This document shows positions 33,130 through 41,627 of a DNA stretch of 64,000 nucleotides, piece by piece. Made by a program: the position numbers and the translations under genes. Source of the DNA: Flavobacteriales bacterium. GTDB lineage: Bacteria > Bacteroidota > Bacteroidia > Flavobacteriales > Flavobacteriaceae. The notes beneath the pieces are model-generated. The model saw only the letters and a list, made by a program, of their open reading frames with translations, had not been told where the DNA came from and did not search any database. Numbering within the stretch: position 1 is the stretch's first letter; the number at the start of each line of letters is the position of its first letter. The stretch covers positions 47,473 to 111,472 of the forward strand of contig WTIO01000065.1 of NCBI GenBank assembly GCA_011526365.1, given 5' to 3'.

Positions 33130-33741
33130 CTATTTCACGTTTAATTGAAGGGCGGGCTGGCCTTCCAAAAAGGCTTCCAAGCGATCGTTTTCTACCACGG
33201 GACCAACACCTGACGGGGTTCCCGTAAACAAGATGTCCCCAATTTTAAGGGTGAAAAATTGCGACACATAGGCAATTAAGGCATCAATAGACCACAGCAT
33301 TTGTGCGGTGGTTCCCTTCTGCACAACTTGCCCGTTTTTACGCAGTTCGAAGTGCAGTTTATTAAGGTCTTCAAATTGACTTTTGTCAAACCAGTTGCCA
33401 AGTGCTGTAGCGCCATCAAAAGCTTTGGCTTTTTCCCAGGGCAAGCCCTTGGACTTTAAGGTTTGCTGTAAATCGCGGGCGGTAAAATCAATTCCCAAAC
33501 CAATTTCTTGATAGTATTTGTGTGCAAACTGCTCCTGGATGTGCTTCCCTATACGATTGATTTTTACCACCACTTCAATTTCGTGATGTACGTCATTTGA
33601 AAAATGCGGTAAGTAAAAGGGATGATTTTTTTGTCCAATGGTGGTGTCCGGTTTTAGGAAAACCACGGGGTCTTTGGGACGTTCGTTGTGTAATTCGTCT
33701 ATATGAGCAGCATAGTTTCGACCAATACAAATGATTTTCAT
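33130..33741 (-). CDS. Fumarylacetoacetate hydrolase family protein
   Basis: A 203-residue single FAH-fold domain, the size of YcgM/FAHD1-type acylpyruvase or oxaloacetate decarboxylases. MKIICIGRNYAAHIDEL, FLKPDTTIG, the metal-binding HHEIEVVVKI (E-x-E), and GTPSGVGPV with the catalytic-site Thr/Gly are present. It probably acts on a small beta-diketo acid; FAHD1-type oxaloacetate decarboxylation is one option. It adjoins cinA with no gap, so the two are co-translated or at least co-transcribed. Confidence 0.9.
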   Translation of the reverse strand: MKIICIGRNYAAHIDELHNERPKDPVVFLKPDTTIGQKNHPFYLPHFSNDVHHEIEVVVKINRIGKHIQEQFAHKYYQEIGLGIDFTARDLQQTLKSKGLPWEKAKAFDGATALGNWFDKSQFEDLNKLHFELRKNGQVVQKGTTAQMLWSIDALIAYVSQFFTLKIGDILFTGTPSGVGPVVENDRLEAFLEGQPALQLNVK

Positions 33742-33752
33742 TGCTCGTGGTG

Positions 33753-34526
33753 CTACTGGTTAAAATTTCGAAGACGGATTTGCGTGAGGACTTTTTTGGT
33801 GTAGCGTGGAAAATCGGCATTGAGTAACCATCCAAAATAGCCGGGTTCAGTTTCCAATACCTCAACCACGGTTTTTCCCTTGTGTTTTCCAAAGCCAAAG
33901 CATTCTTGGTCGTCCTCATTGTACACAATAAACCCAGCAAAATCAGCTGATTTACGGCGTGTGGTAAAGGCGCTTAACTCGGGGACATTGCCTTCCAATT
34001 CAGTGTAACGCTCCAGTTGTGCCAGCAGCACATCATGCGTGGCTTGGGTGTCTGCCAAAGCCGTATGCGCATCAGTAAGTTCTTTTTGGCAGTAAAATTT
34101 TAGGGCTGCACTAAGGGTGCGTTGCTCCATTTTATGGAAAATAGTTTGCACGTCCACACTTTTTACTGCCTTAAAATCAAAGTCGATTTCAGCACGTAGG
34201 AATTCTTCTGCCAATAGGGGGATATCAAAGCGATCAGAATTATACCCAGCCAAATCGCAATGTTCCATAAATCGCAGGATCTCTTGTCCAGCCTCTTTAA
34301 AGGTGGGGGCATCAGCCACATCGGCATCGGTGATACCGTGTACCGCACTTGCTTGTTGGGGTATGGGTTGTTCGGGGTTGATCAACCAACGGGCTTCTTC
34401 TACGATACCGTCGGGGTGGCGCTTTAAAACCGCAATTTCTACAATACGGTCGTTAGAAATATTGGTACCTGTGGTTTCTAAATCAAAAAAGCAAAGGGGT
34501 CGTGTAAGGGTCAACGGCATAATCAA
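33753..34526 (-). CDS. DEDDh 3'-5' exonuclease (PolC/DnaQ-like) with C-terminal DUF3820-like segment
   Basis: This is an exonuclease of the DnaQ family. Exo I is FFDLETTGT (residues about 13-21), Exo II includes the Asp in CDLAGYNSDRFD, and Exo III is HTALADTQATHD with the catalytic His and Asp. After about residue 205 comes FGFGKHKGKTVVEVLETEPG then WLLNADFPRYTKKVL, which resembles the DUF3820 module. It is a stand-alone repair or RNA-trimming exonuclease rather than the replicative epsilon subunit. The start overlaps the E2 stop (ATGA). FAH follows after 11 bases. Confidence 0.9.
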   Translation of the reverse strand: MIMPLTLTRPLCFFDLETTGTNISNDRIVEIAVLKRHPDGIVEEARWLINPEQPIPQQASAVHGITDADVADAPTFKEAGQEILRFMEHCDLAGYNSDRFDIPLLAEEFLRAEIDFDFKAVKSVDVQTIFHKMEQRTLSAALKFYCQKELTDAHTALADTQATHDVLLAQLERYTELEGNVPELSAFTTRRKSADFAGFIVYNEDDQECFGFGKHKGKTVVEVLETEPGYFGWLLNADFPRYTKKVLTQIRLRNFNQ

Positions 34527-35884
34527 AAGGGAAGTAGTTCGTTCCAGTTTTCAAGGTAATCGGCTACATTTTTTACAAATTGACTTCCCATGGCTCCGTT
34601 AATAATGCGGTGATCATAACTGTGGGAGAGGATAAGTTTTTGGCGAATGCCAATAAAATCGCCTTCGGGGGTTTCTATTACTGCGGGCATTTTACGTATG
34701 GCCCCTATGGCTAAAATTCCAACCTGAGGTTGATTGATGATGGGTGTTCCCATGATGGAACCAAAATGCCCTACATTGGTAAGGGTATAGGTGCCGTCTT
34801 GAATATCATCGGGCTTCAGCTCGTTTGAACGGGCCTTTCGAGCCAGTTCGTTTACGGCCTTGGCCATACCAACTAGGTTTAAATGATCTGCATTTTTAAT
34901 GACGGGCACAATGAGGTTACCATCGGCCAGAGCAGTGGCCATTCCGATATTTAGGGCTGCTTTCTGAATAATTTTGTCTCCATCAACAGCACTGTTTAAC
35001 AGCGGGAAGTCCCGAAGTGCTTTCACCAAGGCCGTAATAAACAAAGGAGTAAACGTGAGCTTTTCCCCAGTACGCTGGAAAAATTTCTCTTTCACTGCTT
35101 CGCGCCATTCCCAAAGTTGGGTAACATCCGCTTCTACAAAAGATTGTACGTGGGCCGAAGTGGCCTTACTATTAATCATATGATCCGCGATGAGTTTCCC
35201 CATACGGGTCATTTCAATGATTTGGTCTTTTCCTGTAGGCATGGTATCCTTTGGTGTTGGAGTTGGAGCAGTTGGCGTGGTGGGTGTTGCTGTGGGTTTG
35301 TGGGCGATGTAAGCCAAGATATCTTTCTTGGTTACCCTTCCCTGACTTCCGCTTCCAGGAATTTGTTCCAATTCTGCCAGCGAAATGCCTTCTTGCTTCG
35401 CAATATTTTTTACCAGAGGAGAATAAAATCTTGTAGCGGTTGTAGTGGTGTCCGCGGTTTCGGACACTTGCTGTTGCAGGCTTGTGATTTCCTCTTGTAA
35501 AACTTCAGCCTGAGGGGGAGCAGCTGTTTTTGGTGGAGCAGCCGGTGCTGCTGGGGGCGGTGTGGGTTCGGGGGTGGGTATAGGATCTGGAGTCGCTTCA
35601 ACAATCGCTGCGGAAGGTGCTTCTTTCGCACTAGCATCTGGACCATCGGTTTGAATGACAGCCATGACCTCCCCTACTTGCACTACGGCGTCTGCCGCAA
35701 ACTTTTTTTCAATGAGAATTCCAGCAACTTCAGAAGGCACATCAGAATCTACCTTGTCGGTTGCAATTTCCACTACAGATTCATCCACGGCTATGGTGTC
35801 CCCTTCTTCTTTAAGCCAATTTGTGATGGTGGCTTCAGCGACACTTTCGCCCATTTTAGGAAGTTTTAAAAGGTATGTTCCCAT
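34523..35884 (-). CDS. Dihydrolipoamide acyltransferase (E2) of a 2-oxo acid dehydrogenase complex
   Basis: Domains in order: lipoyl domain (1-78, lipoylated Lys in EIATDKVDSDVP), an Ala/Pro/Thr-rich linker (about 85-145), peripheral subunit-binding domain (about 155-190, ARFYSPLVKNIAKQEG-like start, GSGSQGRVTKKDIL), a second linker, and the catalytic acyltransferase domain (about 220-453). The active-site signature normally HxxxDG is here DHRIINGAMG, that is HxxxNG, with Asn for Asp. This suggests the branched-chain or an uncharacterised oxo-acid type rather than a standard pyruvate E2. E1 and E3 genes are not adjacent. First gene of a four-gene operon. Confidence 0.9.
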   Translation of the reverse strand: MGTYLLKLPKMGESVAEATITNWLKEEGDTIAVDESVVEIATDKVDSDVPSEVAGILIEKKFAADAVVQVGEVMAVIQTDGPDASAKEAPSAAIVEATPDPIPTPEPTPPPAAPAAPPKTAAPPQAEVLQEEITSLQQQVSETADTTTTATRFYSPLVKNIAKQEGISLAELEQIPGSGSQGRVTKKDILAYIAHKPTATPTTPTAPTPTPKDTMPTGKDQIIEMTRMGKLIADHMINSKATSAHVQSFVEADVTQLWEWREAVKEKFFQRTGEKLTFTPLFITALVKALRDFPLLNSAVDGDKIIQKAALNIGMATALADGNLIVPVIKNADHLNLVGMAKAVNELARKARSNELKPDDIQDGTYTLTNVGHFGSIMGTPIINQPQVGILAIGAIRKMPAVIETPEGDFIGIRQKLILSHSYDHRIINGAMGSQFVKNVADYLENWNELLPF

Positions 35885-35900
35885 GCTTGTAATTGTATTG

Positions 35901-35908
35901 CAAATGTA
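35901..35908 (-). promoter_or_regulatory. -7 element of the E2-exonuclease-FAH-cinA operon
   Basis: TACATTTG on the minus strand, a full TAnnTTTG match 16 bases before the E2 ATG. Confidence 0.6.
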
Positions 35909-35954
35909 TCAAAATTATTCTGCTGATGGGTGTATTCCCAAAACAGAAAAATCC

Positions 35955-36572
35955 CTATTCTCGAAGTACTTCTTCATAAGGCAAACGCGATTGTATACTG
36001 CGGCCCAGGGTAAGCGCATCGGTATATTCGAGTTCATCCCCCACTGGAATCCCGCGCGCGATGACAGAAATTTTTACTCCTAACGGACCTAAAAGTTTGT
36101 ACATATAAAAATTGGTGGTATCTGCCTCCACGGTTGCACTCAATGCAAAAATGATTTCATTTACCCCTTCTTCTTTTACCCGTTGTACCAAAGCGTCGAG
36201 GGTAAGGTCATTGGGGCCAACACCCTCCATAGGGGAAATTATTCCTCCCAAAACGTGGTACAAGCCCTTAAACTGACTGGTACTCTCAATGGCCATCACA
36301 TCGCGTATGTCCTCAACCACACAAAGTATTGTTGCATCGCGTTTGGGATTGGCACAAATTTCACACAGGGGTTGGTCGGAGAGGTTGTGACACTTAGCAC
36401 AAAAGTTAATTTCACTACGCAAAGCCATTAGGGCTTCAGTAAGGTGTTGGGTTTGGGCTTGAGGTTGTTTGAGCAAATGCAGGGCCAAACGCAAGGCGCT
36501 GCGCTTTCCTATCCCTGGAAGTTGTGCAATTTCATCCACTGCACGCGCCAATAGTTTTGAGGAATAATCCAT
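35955..36572 (-). CDS. recR: Recombination protein RecR
   Basis: RecR works with RecO (and RecF) to load RecA on gapped DNA. The N-terminal helix-hairpin-helix has [17 protein letters not shown], the zinc finger is [16 protein letters not shown] (about 57-72), and the Toprim domain starts at [15 protein letters not shown]. 205 residues is typical. It has its own gene unit, divergent from the sodium symporter; the minus-strand sequence just upstream (ACTAATTTG) is one base off the -7 spacing. Confidence 0.97.
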   Translation of the reverse strand: MDYSSKLLARAVDEIAQLPGIGKRSALRLALHLLKQPQAQTQHLTEALMALRSEINFCAKCHNLSDQPLCEICANPKRDATILCVVEDIRDVMAIESTSQFKGLYHVLGGIISPMEGVGPNDLTLDALVQRVKEEGVNEIIFALSATVEADTTNFYMYKLLGPLGVKISVIARGIPVGDELEYTDALTLGRSIQSRLPYEEVLRE

Positions 36573-36611
36573 GCCGCAAATTAGTAAAATAATTGGTTGC
36601 TTCCGGTTTTG

Positions 36612-36619
36612 TATCTTTG
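36612..36619 (+). promoter_or_regulatory. -7 element of the sodium symporter gene
   Basis: TATCTTTG matches TAnnTTTG, 17 bases before the ATG; a TTG at 36593-36595 with 16 bases between is a candidate -33 box. Confidence 0.65.
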
Positions 36620-36636
36620 ATTAGGATTAGAATTTT

Positions 36637-38097
36637 ATGCTTACACCGCTCTTAATTTTGGCCCTCATTGGGGGATATTTTTTAGTACTTATTGGAATTT
36701 CATTTGCGACCAGCAAACAGGCCAACAACCGCGTATTTTTTCAGGCCAACAAAAATGCTCCATGGTATTTGGTGGCCTTTGGAATGGTGGGGGCTTCCTT
36801 ATCGGGGGTAACCTTTATCTCTGTTCCCGGTTGGGTGGGCGATGCTCAACTCACCTATTTTCAGGTTGTACTGGGCTATATGCTGGGGTATTTTGTGGTA
36901 GCCTTTGTACTATTGCCCGTCTACTATCAAAACAATATTGTTTCTATTTACGAATATTTACAACAACGCTTTGGCCCTAAGAGTCACTTTACAGGGGCTT
37001 TTTTCTTTTTCATCTCACGGGTTTTGGGGGCTGCTTTTCGGTTGTTCCTTGTGGCGCTGGTGATGCAGCAATTTATTTTTGAAACTTTGGGAATACCTTT
37101 TGAAGTCACTGTGGTGTTTTCTATCCTGTTAATTTGGCTCTACACGCAAAAGGGGGGCATTAAAACCATTATTTGGACCGATACACTGCAAACCCTGTTG
37201 ATGCTTGTTGCTGTGGGCCTAACCATTTATTACCTCTTGAGTTATTTCAATTGGGGCATTGTAGATTTTTTTCAGTCGGAAGCCTTTGCCACTTATGGAA
37301 AAATTTGGGTGAGCGATTCATTTTTAACGCGTAATCACTTTTTAAAATCGCTGATTGGAGGAGCATTTATCACCATTTGTATGACAGGATTAGATCAGGA
37401 TATGATGCAAAAAAACCTGACCTGTAAAACCCAAAAAGACGCCCAAAAAAACATGGTTGTCTTTAGCTTTGTACTGGTAGGTATTACCTTTTTATTTTTA
37501 CTCCTTGGCGTACTGCTATACCATTACGCAAATCAAATGGAGATTGCTATGCCTTTGATGGACGGCCAACCCAAAACAGATTTATTATTTCCCGAAATTG
37601 CCTTAAAAAGTAAGCTTGGACTGGGGGTTGCCATCACCTTTATTTTGGGGCTTATAGCTGCCGCCTACAGTAGTGCTGACAGTGCGTTAACCTCGCTGAC
37701 GACTTCTTACTGTATTGATATTTTAAAACTGGATCAAAAACCTCAAGAGGAACAAGTTCGAACGCGCAAAAAAGTGCATATTAGCATGAGCATCCTACTA
37801 ATTGTAGTAGTGATTCTTTTTAAATATGTATTGGATCGCAATGTGATTGACGGGTTGCTTACGGTAGCCTCTTACACCTACGGCCCCCTTTTGGGCTTGT
37901 TTGCTTTTGGCATATTTACAAAATACCAAATTAAAGACCGCTATGTGTTGTGGATTGCACTTGTTTGTGTAACACTTATTTTCGCGTTAGGTAATCTGCC
38001 TGCGAGCTGGTTGGGAGGCTACGAATTGGGGTACGAATTGCTTCCGCTAAACGGTCTCTTAATGTTTCTAGGTCTCGTATTGATTCGTCGCCAATAA
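36637..38097 (+). CDS. Sodium:solute symporter (SSS family)
   Basis: A 486-residue integral membrane protein with about 13 hydrophobic segments and the SSS pattern: [17 protein letters not shown] in the second helix region (Na+-site area), an ALGAAFRLF-like segment near residue 128, [19 protein letters not shown] in the loop after helix 7, and [20 protein letters not shown] with the Ser/Thr residues expected for the Na2 site. The substrate cannot be predicted. Its 3' end overlaps the convergent CoA-binding gene by 30 bases. Confidence 0.93.
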   Translation: MLTPLLILALIGGYFLVLIGISFATSKQANNRVFFQANKNAPWYLVAFGMVGASLSGVTFISVPGWVGDAQLTYFQVVLGYMLGYFVVAFVLLPVYYQNNIVSIYEYLQQRFGPKSHFTGAFFFFISRVLGAAFRLFLVALVMQQFIFETLGIPFEVTVVFSILLIWLYTQKGGIKTIIWTDTLQTLLMLVAVGLTIYYLLSYFNWGIVDFFQSEAFATYGKIWVSDSFLTRNHFLKSLIGGAFITICMTGLDQDMMQKNLTCKTQKDAQKNMVVFSFVLVGITFLFLLLGVLLYHYANQMEIAMPLMDGQPKTDLLFPEIALKSKLGLGVAITFILGLIAAAYSSADSALTSLTTSYCIDILKLDQKPQEEQVRTRKKVHISMSILLIVVVILFKYVLDRNVIDGLLTVASYTYGPLLGLFAFGIFTKYQIKDRYVLWIALVCVTLIFALGNLPASWLGGYELGYELLPLNGLLMFLGLVLIRRQ

Positions 38098-38442
38098 CAC
38101 CAAATTACAGGCGTTTTCTACAGCTATACCTTCATTCTGCAAGCGTTGGGCAAATGCTGGATTTTCGGTGCCAGGGTTAAACAACACCCGCTGGGGCTGC
38201 AGTGCAATAATTTTATCGTAGTACATTTCTTGGCGGGCAGGACTTAAATACATACTTACAGTATGAATGGGAGGCAGCTGCTCCAAGCTGGTTTTAAATT
38301 CAACACCTGCAACTGTACCCGTTTTGGCGCCCACAGCAACAACAGGATAGTTTTTTGCGCGTAATTGTGTTATGGCTTTATAAGCGTAGCGCTCGGGCTT
38401 GGTGGAAGCCCCTAATACCAGGGTGGTCCATTGTGCTACCAT
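38068..38442 (-). CDS. CoA-binding domain protein (YccU-like)
   Basis: A 124-residue protein with a single CoA_binding_2 Rossmann domain: [18 protein letters not shown] at the start (nucleotide loop), [15 protein letters not shown], and the end [16 protein letters not shown] with the conserved Cys. The family resembles the N-terminal domain of ADP-forming acyl-CoA synthetases but has no known reaction. Its first 7 bases overlap the end of fabH, so it is co-transcribed with it; the 3' end overlaps the symporter. Confidence 0.9.
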   Translation of the reverse strand: MVAQWTTLVLGASTKPERYAYKAITQLRAKNYPVVAVGAKTGTVAGVEFKTSLEQLPPIHTVSMYLSPARQEMYYDKIIALQPQRVLFNPGTENPAFAQRLQNEGIAVENACNLVLLATNQYET

Positions 38443-39446
38443 TTAATAATACTGCTTCCCCAAGTAAATCCACTACCAAAAGCAGCCAGCACCACAAGAT
38501 CACCCTGCTTTACACGGCCTTCCTCCCAGGCTTCTGTTAAGGCAATTGGAATAGATGCAGCTGTGGTATTACCGTAGCGCTGAATGTTGTTGTACACTTG
38601 ATCTTCCCCGAGTCCAAATTTTTTCTGAACAAATTGCGCAATACGTAAATTGGCTTGGTGGGGCACCAACAATTTGATGTCCTCTGCAGCCAGTTGGTTT
38701 TGCAATAGCCCTTCTTTAATGACCTCGCTAAAACGCACCACTGCATTTTTAAACACAAACTGTCCGTTCATATACGGGTAGTAGGAAGTATCTTCAGGAT
38801 CGTTTTCTTCCATAATTTGTGGCACCCAACGGTTGGTACTGGGTCCTATAAGTGAAAGTTCTTCGGCGTGTTTTCCTTCGGAATGCAAATGACTGGATAA
38901 AATACCGCGATCATCGTTTCCATCGTAGCGGGTAACCAATGCAGCACCTGCACCATCCCCAAATATCACCGATACATTTCTACCTCGCGTACTCATGTCT
39001 AGTCCTCCAGAGTGATTTTCTGAACCGATTACCAAAACATTTTTGTACATCCCTGTACGGACAAATTGATCTGCTGTAGCCAAGGCATATACAAAGCCCG
39101 AACACTGGTTTCGAATATCCATGGCAGGACAATCAGGGATGGCTAACAATTCCTGCACCAAAACGCCAGAGCCTGGAAAATAATAGTCGGGGCTTAGCGT
39201 AGCAAATAAAATAAGGTCTACCTCCTCGGCAGCACATTGTGCCCGCTCTAAAGCTATCTTTGCAGCTTCGGCTCCCATGCTGGCAGTGGTGTCTCCAGAG
39301 CCTTTGATGATGTGCCTTCGTTCTTGGATCCCGGTGCGTTCTACAATCCATTCGTCTGAGGTGTCCATTACCTTTTTCAAATCGTTGTTGGTAACCACGT
39401 TATCGGGGAGGTATTTTCCTAAACCGGCAATAATAGCTTTGTACAT
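38436..39446 (-). CDS. fabH: 3-oxoacyl-ACP synthase III family protein
   Basis: A thiolase-fold enzyme of the KAS III type, which starts fatty-acid chains by condensing acyl-CoA with malonyl-ACP. The active-site Cys is in DIRNQCSGFVYAL, His in LLVPHQANLRI and Asn in RYGNTTAASIPI; the end is [13 protein letters not shown]. The track start at 39503 runs through a terminator; ATG 39446 (336 residues) begins MYKAIIAGLGKYLPDN as in homologues. Bacteroidota often carry several FabH paralogues, so it may be the housekeeping one or a variant with branched-chain primers; fabD/fabF and plsX are not adjacent here. Confidence 0.92.
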   Translation of the reverse strand: MYKAIIAGLGKYLPDNVVTNNDLKKVMDTSDEWIVERTGIQERRHIIKGSGDTTASMGAEAAKIALERAQCAAEEVDLILFATLSPDYYFPGSGVLVQELLAIPDCPAMDIRNQCSGFVYALATADQFVRTGMYKNVLVIGSENHSGGLDMSTRGRNVSVIFGDGAGAALVTRYDGNDDRGILSSHLHSEGKHAEELSLIGPSTNRWVPQIMEENDPEDTSYYPYMNGQFVFKNAVVRFSEVIKEGLLQNQLAAEDIKLLVPHQANLRIAQFVQKKFGLGEDQVYNNIQRYGNTTAASIPIALTEAWEEGRVKQGDLVVLAAFGSGFTWGSSIIKW

Positions 39447-39471
39447 TCTTGTATTTTTTGGCAATATAAAA

Positions 39472-39498
39472 AAAACACCCTTGTGAAAAGGGTGTTTT
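39472..39498 (-). terminator. Intrinsic terminator of the TetR-ABC1 unit
   Basis: AAAACACCCTT - 5 bases - AAGGGTGTTTT, an 11-pair stem, followed on the minus strand by additional Ts. It lies 26 bases after the ABC1 stop and 25 bases before the fabH ATG. Confidence 0.85.
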
Positions 39499-39524
39499 AT
39501 CAATTACACAATAAAATAAACCAA

Positions 39525-40835
39525 TTAAACAAAAATCATGTAATCAAATGTCTTAACACGTGCCTTTAGGTCATTCAAAAGACTGTAGAGACCAAAAAAA
39601 GTACGGTTGATATAGATAAAGTGTTTGGACCCACGATTGCCGTTCATTCTTCGCAATTCACTGTTTTGACTAAACTCTTGGCTAATCTGTGCAATACCGT
39701 CCCAAAAATCAGGGTCCCCAAAATCAAATTCCTTGTCGTGGAAAGGACGCGTAAACAATTCCATCATACGGTGAAACAGGGCGGTAAAAAATTCTACTTC
39801 CGCTGCACTGTCGGTGAGTAAAAGTATTTCTAAAGCTCGTAAACGCTCGTCAAAAGCCTTGGGGTCATTAAAAATTTCGGGCCGTGACATTTCAAAATAT
39901 GGAGTGTAAAAGGATTCGGGAATTTCTTTCATACAGCCAAAATCAATAGCTATAAGCTGTTGTTGGTCATCTACCAAGAAATTTCCAGGATGGGGGTCGG
40001 CATGCACTTTTCGCAAGCGGTGCATTTGAAACATATAGAAATCCCAAAGGGTTTGCCCAATTTTATCGTTGGCTTCTGAGGGTCCTGGAGCTGTTTCTAC
40101 ATATTCGGTAAGGTGTTGCCCCTCCATCCAATCCATGGTGAGCACCTTTTCGGCAGACCAATCGGGATAATATTTTGGAAAACGAATGTTGGGCAATTCG
40201 GCACAAGCTGCTGCTATTGCCTGACCTTGCGCTAGCTCAAGCGTGTAATTGGTTTCTTCCAACAACTTATCTTCTACCTCTTTAAAAAACTTATCGGTAT
40301 CAGAGCCTTTGAGGTTAAACATACGAATGGCGATGGGTTTCACCAAACTTAAGTCAGAGCCAATACTGTTTGCCACTCCTGGGTATTGAATTTTCACAGC
40401 AAGTTTTTTCCCATTCTTAGTTGCCTGATGGACTTGTCCTATACTGGCAGCATTTATAGATTGAGTGGCAAACGTATCGAAGAGGTCTTCTGGATTGGCT
40501 CCTAAATATTTTCGAACTAATTTTTTTACTAAAGGTCCCGAAAGTGGGGGAACCGAAAATTGCGACAAACTAAATTGCTCTACATAAGCACGAGGCAAAA
40601 GATTGCGCTCCATACTTAGCATTTGCGCCACCTTTAGGGCGCTGCCTTTAAGGCTTTTTAAACCTTCATAGATGTCTTTGGCGTTGTTTTCATCGAGAGC
40701 CGCTTTGTCCACCGTTCCCTTAACCGCTTTTTCTCCATAGTACTTAAGATAGTTTCCTCCTACCTTAAATCCAGTAGCAACAAGCTTAGAAGCACGTTCA
40801 ATTTTATTGGTGGGGATATAATCAAGTGTTTTCAT
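39525..40835 (-). CDS. ABC1/AarF/UbiB family atypical kinase
   Basis: A 436-residue UbiB/COQ8-type protein with a protein-kinase-like fold. The KxGQ motif is here ALKVAQMLS (Ala for Gly), the Ala-rich nucleotide loop is NAASIGQVHQA, the ion-pair Lys is in LAVKIQYPG, the catalytic loop is HADPHPGNFLV and the metal motif IDFGCMKE. In other groups the family supports ubiquinone synthesis or lipid homeostasis by ATPase activity. Bacteroidota use menaquinone, so the role here is unknown. It follows a TetR-fold gene by 3 bases, and is ended by a strong terminator. Confidence 0.92.
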   Translation of the reverse strand: MKTLDYIPTNKIERASKLVATGFKVGGNYLKYYGEKAVKGTVDKAALDENNAKDIYEGLKSLKGSALKVAQMLSMERNLLPRAYVEQFSLSQFSVPPLSGPLVKKLVRKYLGANPEDLFDTFATQSINAASIGQVHQATKNGKKLAVKIQYPGVANSIGSDLSLVKPIAIRMFNLKGSDTDKFFKEVEDKLLEETNYTLELAQGQAIAAACAELPNIRFPKYYPDWSAEKVLTMDWMEGQHLTEYVETAPGPSEANDKIGQTLWDFYMFQMHRLRKVHADPHPGNFLVDDQQQLIAIDFGCMKEIPESFYTPYFEMSRPEIFNDPKAFDERLRALEILLLTDSAAEVEFFTALFHRMMELFTRPFHDKEFDFGDPDFWDGIAQISQEFSQNSELRRMNGNRGSKHFIYINRTFFGLYSLLNDLKARVKTFDYMIFV

Positions 40836-40838
40836 CGG

Positions 40839-41480
40839 CTACACCAAGGTGGACTTTTCACTCCATAAAAACTTTCCAAAATCAATAAGCTTGTCCAAAG
40901 CACCATTGTCAAAAAGTGCAAAAACTGTTTGCACTGATTTTTCAATGGCAGCATCGGTTTTTTCAAAAGCTGCAGAACGATCGTTAATCCAAAACTTCAT
41001 AAGAAAAAGCAGCTGTACCCATGCGCCTTCTGCAAATGGCTGCACAGGGCGCTGTGCCCATTTGGAACGGTCGTCGTTGCCTTCTTCAATAAGTTCTGAA
41101 GCAAAGCCTTTAAAATGACGTCGCAATTCCTTGAGGGCCGTCATTTTAGTCATGGCATTTTTTTCTTCCTGTAGCGCAAATAACACATAGCTACGGTTGA
41201 GTAATAGCACCTCGAAAAAGGTGAAATAGAAGGCCAGTAATTTGTCTTTAGGAGTCCCTTTTTTAAAGATCTTGTCCTTGCCTAAAACATCCATGGCATT
41301 GGTGTAAAAGGCTGCCCATAGGTCGATGGCAATGGCATCTAAAGATCCGTAATGGGCATAAAACTCTTGTTCTTCAATAGCGGCAGCTTTACAAAAAGCA
41401 TAAACCGATTTTGGCTTTTCGCCCATTTCCAAGCAATGGGTGGTATACTTTTCTTGTAGGTGTTGTTTCGTTGTATTCAC
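40839..41480 (-). CDS. TetR-fold protein (possible regulator or COQ9-like)
   Basis: A 213-residue all-helical protein. Residues about 20-55 (KPKSVYAFCKAAAIEEQEFYAHYGSLDAI) fit a TetR helix-turn-helix with the typical aromatic FYxHYxS-like end; the rest is a ligand-binding-like helical bundle rich in aromatics (LAFYFTFFEVLLLNRSYVLF). It is the first gene of a two-gene unit with an ABC1 kinase, separated by 3 bases. It may regulate the unit or, by analogy with COQ9 (TetR fold, no DNA binding), be a lipid-binding partner of the kinase. The N-terminal HTH is less canonical than in most TetR proteins. Confidence 0.75.
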   Translation of the reverse strand: MNTTKQHLQEKYTTHCLEMGEKPKSVYAFCKAAAIEEQEFYAHYGSLDAIAIDLWAAFYTNAMDVLGKDKIFKKGTPKDKLLAFYFTFFEVLLLNRSYVLFALQEEKNAMTKMTALKELRRHFKGFASELIEEGNDDRSKWAQRPVQPFAEGAWVQLLFLMKFWINDRSAAFEKTDAAIEKSVQTVFALFDNGALDKLIDFGKFLWSEKSTLV

Positions 41481-41498
41481 TTGTGGTTTATTTTACTA

Positions 41499-41506
41499 CA
41501 AAAATA
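41499..41506 (-). promoter_or_regulatory. -7 element of the TetR-ABC1 unit
   Basis: TATTTTTG on the minus strand, full TAnnTTTG match, 18 bases before the ATG at 41480. Confidence 0.6.
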
Positions 41507-41562
41507 GTGTTTTGTTTAGTTATTTAGCCTAAATATTAAACAATAATTCTGTTAAAAAAATG

Positions 41563-41596
41563 TCAATTTGTCACTTTGTTCACTTTGGTATCTTTT
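41563..41596 (+). promoter_or_regulatory. htpG promoter region with three TCA[AC]TTTG repeats
   Basis: TCAATTTG (41563), TCACTTTG (41571) and TCACTTTG (41580) are direct repeats at 8 and 9 base spacing, immediately followed by the near-match -7 box TATCTTTT (41589-41596), 31 bases before the htpG ATG. The TTTG at 41567-41570 sits 18 bases from the -7 box and suits a -33 element. Confidence 0.45.
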
Positions 41597-41627
41597 TCGC
41601 TACTAGAACTAAAAAAAATATTTCAAC

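Noticed and set aside
33753-34526. Replicative DNA polymerase III epsilon subunit (dnaQ)
   Set aside because: The C-terminal DUF3820-like module and the metabolic neighbours argue for a stand-alone exonuclease.
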